Shown here: in pieces, positions 5,009 to 8,683 of the stretch
Layout: every line of letters starts with the position of its first letter
Position numbering within the stretch: position 1 is the stretch's first letter
Source of the DNA: an uncultured Eubacteriales bacterium
GTDB lineage: Bacteria > Bacillota > Clostridia > Lachnospirales > CAG-274
Direction of reading: 5' to 3'
Assembly (NCBI GenBank): GCA_902495025.1
Contig: CABUWB010000064.1
Location: forward strand, 1-8,683
DNA length: 8,683 nt
The notes under the pieces: generated by a model
Databases searched by the model: none
What the model was told of the DNA's origin: nothing
What the model saw: the letters and a program-made list of their open reading frames with translations, nothing else
Made by a program: the position numbers and the translations under genes

Positions 5009-5479
5009 TTACACAGGATAAACCATATTTTCCTCTTTCATATTATTGAGGGTTTCAAGATAGATTTTACTCTCATACTGTGCAATAGTAAGGTTGTGGT
5101 CAAGGTAGTTGCCGCACTCCTTTGAGGTTGTGGCAGGCACCTTGCCCTTAAAATCAACCACATATTCAAAAGCCTTTCTTATAGGCTCCAGCACGTCCTT
5201 TGGCTCAAGGTCGCCCTTGAATATAATGTACATACCCGTACGGCAGCCCATAGGTCCTACATAAATAATCTCGTCTGCCCACTCGCTCTCCCTTAAATAA
5301 ACGGCAATAAGGTGTTCAAGCGTGTGCATTGCAGAAATTTCAACCGCAGGCTCAATATTAGGTCTTTTAATTCTTACATCAAAGGTGGTAACGGTTTCAC
5401 TGCCAACCTTATCCTTGCGTGAAACATAAATACCCTTTAAAAGTTTGTCATGGTCAATTGTAAAGCTCGCTACTTTCAT
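5009..5479 (-). CDS. luxS: S-ribosylhomocysteine lyase LuxS
   Basis: A full-length 156-residue LuxS. It cleaves S-ribosylhomocysteine to homocysteine and DPD, thereby recycling the methyl-cycle by-product and producing the precursor of the AI-2 signal. The metal site is intact: His52 and His56 in HTLEH and Cys122 in KECGNY. The catalytic Cys79 sits in GPMGCRTG, and Glu55 is the expected general base. It is cytoplasmic and normally a homodimer. The start lies 3 bp after the ftsH stop codon, and its AGGAG ribosome-binding site overlaps the last ftsH codons, so translation of the two is probably coupled. No methyl-cycle partner (mtnN/pfs, metK) is in the window. Without those partners or an AI-2 receptor here, a purely metabolic role is as likely as signalling. 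Identification is secure. Confidence 0.97.
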   Translation of the reverse strand: MKVASFTIDHDKLLKGIYVSRKDKVGSETVTTFDVRIKRPNIEPAVEISAMHTLEHLIAVYLRESEWADEIIYVGPMGCRTGMYIIFKGDLEPKDVLEPIRKAFEYVVDFKGKVPATTSKECGNYLDHNLTIAQYESKIYLETLNNMKEENMVYPV

Positions 5480-5482
5480 AAA

Positions 5483-7402
5483 TTACTCCTCATTCTCAGT
5501 TGTATTTTCTTCGGTGCTTTCGGTTTTGCCCTCGCACTCGTTCAAAATCTGCATAAATTCCTCACCTGTTATGGTTTCCTTTTCAAGCAGATATTCGCTT
5601 AATTTTTCAAGAGAGGTTTTATTTTCCCTTATAATTTCAAGCGCCTTCTGGTGGCACTCCTTAATCACCTTGAGCACCTCCCTGTCAAGCTCTGCCATGG
5701 TTATATCACCGCAGTTACTTACAGCCCTGCCGTCAAGGTAACGGTTCTGTACGCTTTCAAGCGCCATCATATCAAAGGTATCACTCATACCGTACTGGCT
5801 TATCATACTCCTTGCATAAGCCGACGCCCTTTCAATATCGTTTGCCGCACCTGTGGTAACAACGCCAAACTCTACTTCTTCGGCACTTCTGCCTGCAAGC
5901 AGGGTTACAATTTCACCTAAAAGCTCGTCCTTGGTGGTAAGATACTTTTCCTCCTCGGGCATCTGCATTGTGTAGCCGAGAGAGCCCATGGTACGTGGTA
6001 CAATGGTGATTTTCTGCACAGGCTGGGTGTTTTTCTGCTTTGCTGCGGCAAGCGCATGACCTATCTCGTGGAAGGCAACAATACGTCTTTCCTTTTCGGA
6101 CATAATTCTGTCCTTCTTCTCCTTACCTGCAATTACAACCTCGACAGCCTCCATCAGGTCCTCCTGCAGTACCTCCTCACGTCCCATACGTACGGCACGC
6201 AGAGCCGCCTCATTTACCATGTTGGCAAGGTCAGCACCTGCAGCACCGCCTGTTGCAAGCGCAATCTTCTTAAAATCAACATCAGCGCCCAGCTTGACCT
6301 TTGCGGCGTGTACCTGCAAAATCTTTTCCCTGCCGGGGAGGTCGGGCTTTTCAACAATAATACGTCTGTCAAAACGTCCCGGTCTTAAAAGCGCCTTATC
6401 AAGCACCTCAGGACGGTTGGTTGCAGCAAGAATAACAACAGCCTTTGAGCTGTCAAAGCCGTCCATTTCCGAAAGGAGCTGGTTGAGTGTCTGTTCTCTC
6501 TCGTCATTTCCGCCGCCGCCCATGGCGTTATCCCTGCTCTTGCCTATCGCATCAATCTCATCAATAAATACTATACAGGGTGCATTTTCCTGTGCCTGCT
6601 TGAATAAATCCCTTACACGTGAGGCACCTACACCTACAAACATTTCAACAAAGTCCGAGCCTGTAATGCTCATAAAGGTAACATTAGCCTCGCCTGCAAC
6701 AGCCCTTGCAAGCAAAGTTTTGCCTGTACCCGGAGGGCCTACAAGCAATGCGCCCTTTGGCTGTTTTGCACCGATTTTGGCATATTTATCGGGGTGATGC
6801 AGAAAGTCCACAATTTCTACAAGGGACTCCTTAGCCTCGTCCTGTCCTGCAACATCGGCAAAGGTAACACCTGTTTCCTTTTGCATATAAACCTTGGCAT
6901 TTGACTTACCAACGCCCATTATGCCGCTTCCGCCGCCCATTTTCTTCATAACCATACGCCATACAAAGGTAAACATAATACCAATAAACAGCATTGGCAG
7001 CAGCCACTCAATCATAAAAAGCATAACCATTGAGTTTTCCTCAACGGGGGTTGAATACTTAACGCCATGGTCCTCAAGCAGAGGCAGCAGCTCATCATTC
7101 TGTATATAACCCGTATAATAGGTTGCTCCCACATTTGTAAGCGATGATGTACTACTGTCCATCTTTGGGTGGATAATAATTTTATTTGAGTTAATAACAA
7201 CCTCGCTTACCTTATCCTCCTTAACCATGGTTACAAACTCGCTGTAGGTTATCTCCTGCTGCATTTTTGTAGTTACGCCCGCACTTAAAAGGTGCATGGT
7301 AAAGGTTAAAAGCAGTGATACAATTATTATTTTAAAAAAGAGGTTTAAATCACTCTTTGGCGGCTTGCTTCCTCCGCTGCCATTTTCGTTATTTTCGTTC
7401 AT
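5483..7402 (-). CDS. ftsH: ATP-dependent zinc metalloprotease FtsH
   Basis: A complete 639-residue FtsH, a hexameric membrane-bound AAA+ protease that extracts and degrades misfolded membrane proteins and short-lived regulators. In order: cytoplasmic start; membrane segment 1 (about 22-42); extracytoplasmic domain; membrane segment 2 (about 127-148); Gly-rich linker; AAA+ domain with Walker A GPPGTGKT (222-229), pore loop MFVG (254-257), Walker B FIDEID (279-284) and RPGRFDRR (340-347) with arginine fingers; then the protease domain with HEIGH (445-449) and Asp522 as likely third zinc ligand. The usual TPGFSGADL of the second AAA region reads TGGAAGADL (384-392), an uncommon variant. The C-terminal tail is acidic. 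GGAGG seven bases before ATG 7402 supports the start. It is the first gene of a unit with luxS. Identification is secure. Confidence 0.97.
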   Translation of the reverse strand: MNENNENGSGGSKPPKSDLNLFFKIIIVSLLLTFTMHLLSAGVTTKMQQEITYSEFVTMVKEDKVSEVVINSNKIIIHPKMDSSTSSLTNVGATYYTGYIQNDELLPLLEDHGVKYSTPVEENSMVMLFMIEWLLPMLFIGIMFTFVWRMVMKKMGGGSGIMGVGKSNAKVYMQKETGVTFADVAGQDEAKESLVEIVDFLHHPDKYAKIGAKQPKGALLVGPPGTGKTLLARAVAGEANVTFMSITGSDFVEMFVGVGASRVRDLFKQAQENAPCIVFIDEIDAIGKSRDNAMGGGGNDEREQTLNQLLSEMDGFDSSKAVVILAATNRPEVLDKALLRPGRFDRRIIVEKPDLPGREKILQVHAAKVKLGADVDFKKIALATGGAAGADLANMVNEAALRAVRMGREEVLQEDLMEAVEVVIAGKEKKDRIMSEKERRIVAFHEIGHALAAAKQKNTQPVQKITIVPRTMGSLGYTMQMPEEEKYLTTKDELLGEIVTLLAGRSAEEVEFGVVTTGAANDIERASAYARSMISQYGMSDTFDMMALESVQNRYLDGRAVSNCGDITMAELDREVLKVIKECHQKALEIIRENKTSLEKLSEYLLEKETITGEEFMQILNECEGKTESTEENTTENEE

Positions 7403-7450
7403 TTATTTTCCTCCAATCCTGTATAAGCGGATATAAATTTTTCCTATTAT

Positions 7451-7490
7451 ATTTTATACCTTTATAGCTTATTTTGCAAGTGAGGTGCAA
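7451..7490 (-). promoter_or_regulatory. Candidate promoter(s) of ftsH-luxS
   Basis: Two overlapping minus-strand candidates lie about 50-90 bp upstream of ftsH. One is TTGCAC (7490-7485), an 18-bp spacer and TATAAA (7466-7461). The other is TTGCAA (7479-7474), a 17-bp spacer and TAAAAT (7456-7451). Each is imperfect and I cannot choose between them. No CIRCE or other heat-shock operator is visible. Confidence 0.4.
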
Positions 7491-7505
7491 TAACATTTAG
7501 GAAAT

Positions 7506-7522
7506 TGTAAGTTTTTTGTTAC
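7506..7522 (+). promoter_or_regulatory. WalR-like box 1
   Basis: TGTAAG-TTTTT-TGTTAC: two hexamers with exact 5-bp spacing, matching the WalR (YycF) consensus TGTWAH-N5-TGTWAH except for G at the sixth position of the first. It lies between ftsH and the NlpC/P60 gene, upstream of the TTGACT promoter. Confidence 0.4.
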
Positions 7523-7560
7523 AAAATAATATGACAATTTTGTAAATTTTGAGAAAAGTA

Positions 7561-7589
7561 TTGACTTTTACTGGATTTTACTGTAAAAT
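7561..7589 (+). promoter_or_regulatory. Promoter of the SH3b-NlpC/P60 gene
   Basis: TTGACT (7561-7566) and TAAAAT (7584-7589) are separated by exactly 17 bp, five of six matches in each hexamer. The start is expected near 7596, leaving a leader of about 120 bases. A second possible promoter, TTGTCA (7634-7639), 17 bp and TAAAAG (7657-7662), lies closer to the gene. Confidence 0.65.
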
Positions 7590-7654
7590 ACGTTTGTAAC
7601 AATTCGTAACATTTTCTGTTTTTAGCTTTATTATTGTCAATTCAATTCACGTTA

Positions 7655-7671
7655 TGTAAAAGTATTGTTAT
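7655..7671 (+). promoter_or_regulatory. WalR-like box 2 (perfect consensus match)
   Basis: TGTAAA-AGTAT-TGTTAT fits TGTWAH-N5-TGTWAH at every position, 46 bp before the start codon of a cell-wall hydrolase gene, the usual type of WalR target. It overlaps the -10 of the second possible promoter and lies downstream of the first, so repression would be the simpler reading. Confidence 0.5.
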
Positions 7672-7716
7672 ACATGAGAGGGCTTGTTCCTCAATTTCAC
7701 AAAGGAGATAATTAAA

Positions 7717-8683
7717 ATGTCTTTTTTACTAAATAAGAGGATTGCTGCTCTTGCAATCGGCTTTGGTACGGTTATTATGAGTGCGTCCTCTGTATTTGCA
7801 GCAAGCACAGGTACTATTACGGGCACTGATGTTAATATACGTGTTTCCAATTCTACCGAGGCTTACGTACTTTCCACAGCCGATGACGGCGAGCAGGTTA
7901 CAATTCTTGCAGACCTTGACGGCTGGTTCAGAATTTCCGCTCCAAATGTCGGCACAGCTTATGTTACTAGCCAGTACATAAAGGTACAGCAGGCCTACGT
8001 TACGGTAATCGGCACCAGCGTTAATATCCGCACTGCTCCATCTACCTCGGCACAGGTTATAGGTCAGGCAAACAGCGGTGATTTACTTAACGTAACCGGT
8101 GTTTCGGGCGATTGGTATGTTGTTGATTACAACGGCACTAAGGCTTATGTCTATAAGGACTATGTAAACGGCAATATGCTTAAATATCTTGAGGGTACAT
8201 CGGCAGCGCTTGCAACACCTGCAGCCTCCGCTGCAAAAACAAATAATGTTTATGCGGTTGTAAACTGCGAGGGCAACCTTAACCTCCGTTCTGCCGCATC
8301 TACGGATTCCGCAATTGTAGCATCACTGCCAAGCGGCTATAATTTAAGCGTTTATGACTATGCTGACGGCTGGATTAAGGTTGCTGATGACAACGGACAT
8401 ACAGGCTATGTAAAAAGTGAGTTTATTAACCTTAAAAACGGTTTAAAGCCTGCAAACTCTACTACAGGCACAACCACACAGAGCACCTCCGCAGCAGGCA
8501 AGGCATCACAGATTATTGCTTATGCAAAGCAGTACATAGGTACACCTTACGTTTACGGCGGTACAAACCTTAATACAGGTGTTGACTGCTCGGGCTTTGT
8601 GTACTGTATATTTAAAAACAACGGTGTAACACTTAACCGCAGCTCAAGAGAGCAGTACAAAAACGGTACGGCAGTTGCATCAA
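7717..8683 (+). CDS. Secreted SH3b3-NlpC/P60 peptidoglycan hydrolase (cut by window edge)
   Basis: A reading frame from ATG 7717 (AAAGGAG eight bases upstream) runs open to the right edge, giving 322 residues. Order: signal peptide with likely cleavage after VFA (residue 28); three bacterial SH3 repeats (about 33-90, 94-157 and 177-239), each with the VNIR/LNLR motif near its start and a Gly-Trp or Asp-Trp in the middle; a Thr/Ser/Ala linker (about 240-260); then the start of an NlpC/P60 domain with YIGTPYVYGG and the catalytic Cys291 in VDCSGF. The expected His and third polar residue lie beyond the window. Such enzymes cut the D-gamma-Glu to diamino acid bond in wall peptides, while the SH3b repeats bind the wall. 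It is divergent from ftsH, with WalR-like sites upstream. The enzyme class is clear; the exact bond and role (growth, separation, remodelling) are inferred. Confidence 0.93.
   Translation, partial: MSFLLNKRIAALAIGFGTVIMSASSVFAASTGTITGTDVNIRVSNSTEAYVLSTADDGEQVTILADLDGWFRISAPNVGTAYVTSQYIKVQQAYVTVIGTSVNIRTAPSTSAQVIGQANSGDLLNVTGVSGDWYVVDYNGTKAYVYKDYVNGNMLKYLEGTSAALATPAASAAKTNNVYAVVNCEGNLNLRSAASTDSAIVASLPSGYNLSVYDYADGWIKVADDNGHTGYVKSEFINLKNGLKPANSTTGTTTQSTSAAGKASQIIAYAKQYIGTPYVYGGTNLNTGVDCSGFVYCIFKNNGVTLNRSSREQYKNGTAVAS

Noticed and set aside
6219..6797. Long plus-strand open frame inside ftsH
   Set aside because: It is antisense to the conserved AAA+ region of FtsH, with no family resemblance and no start signals; a frame shadow.
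1..8683. CRISPR array, tRNA, rRNA or complete insertion sequence
   Set aside because: No regularly spaced long repeats, cloverleaf, rRNA signature or transposase frame was seen.

Overview
The window looks like a chromosomal segment from a low-to-mid GC Gram-positive anaerobe of the Clostridia, probably a gut Lachnospiraceae or Oscillospiraceae relative. The signs are strong AGGAG/GGAGG ribosome-binding sites, Firmicutes-type lipoproteins, a DUF1836 protein, a NusG-II plus Gx-transporter pair, LuxS, and an SH3b-NlpC/P60 wall hydrolase. The genus is an inference; no rRNA or tRNA is present.

Region 1 (1-1900, minus strand): a probable operon of a DUF1836 protein, a membrane-anchored NusG domain II protein and a Gx transporter family membrane protein, transcribed leftward from an extended -10 promoter near 1892-1900. 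Downstream is the N-terminus of a Thr/Glu-rich lipoprotein, cut by the window edge, with its own putative promoter. The NusG-II/Gx/lipoprotein combination resembles loci for flavin-based extracellular electron transfer, but the domains of the lipoprotein that would decide this lie outside the window.

Region 2 (1950-3200, plus strand): a single-gene unit encoding an NPD/FabK-like flavin oxidoreductase (nitronate monooxygenase family) with an unusual four-cysteine cluster. It is preceded by a candidate promoter with a strong palindrome at the expected start of transcription and closed by a clear, probably bidirectional intrinsic terminator.

Region 3 (about 3200-4970): an AT-richer accessory islet. 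It holds three small minus-strand genes: one with faint immunity-protein character, one small lipoprotein and one membrane-anchored or secreted protein. Also here are three REP-like GGGGAC palindromes and a gene-free stretch (4010-4511). That stretch contains a highly structured candidate non-coding RNA on the plus strand: two long hairpins, a linker and a terminator with seven Ts. This is the least explained part of the window.

Region 4 (5009-7402, minus strand): ftsH followed 3 bp later by luxS. They form a tightly coupled pair that may read through into the small gene at 4512-4967. FtsH is the membrane AAA+ zinc protease for quality control; LuxS cleaves S-ribosylhomocysteine in the methyl cycle and yields the AI-2 precursor.

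Region 5 (7403-8683, plus strand): a divergent intergenic region rich in TGTAA-type hexamers, including two bipartite sites resembling the WalR (YycF) box. It leads into a secreted protein with three SH3b repeats and the start of an NlpC/P60 peptidase domain, cut by the right edge. A WalR-type wall-stress input to such a hydrolase would be biologically sensible but is inferred from motifs only.
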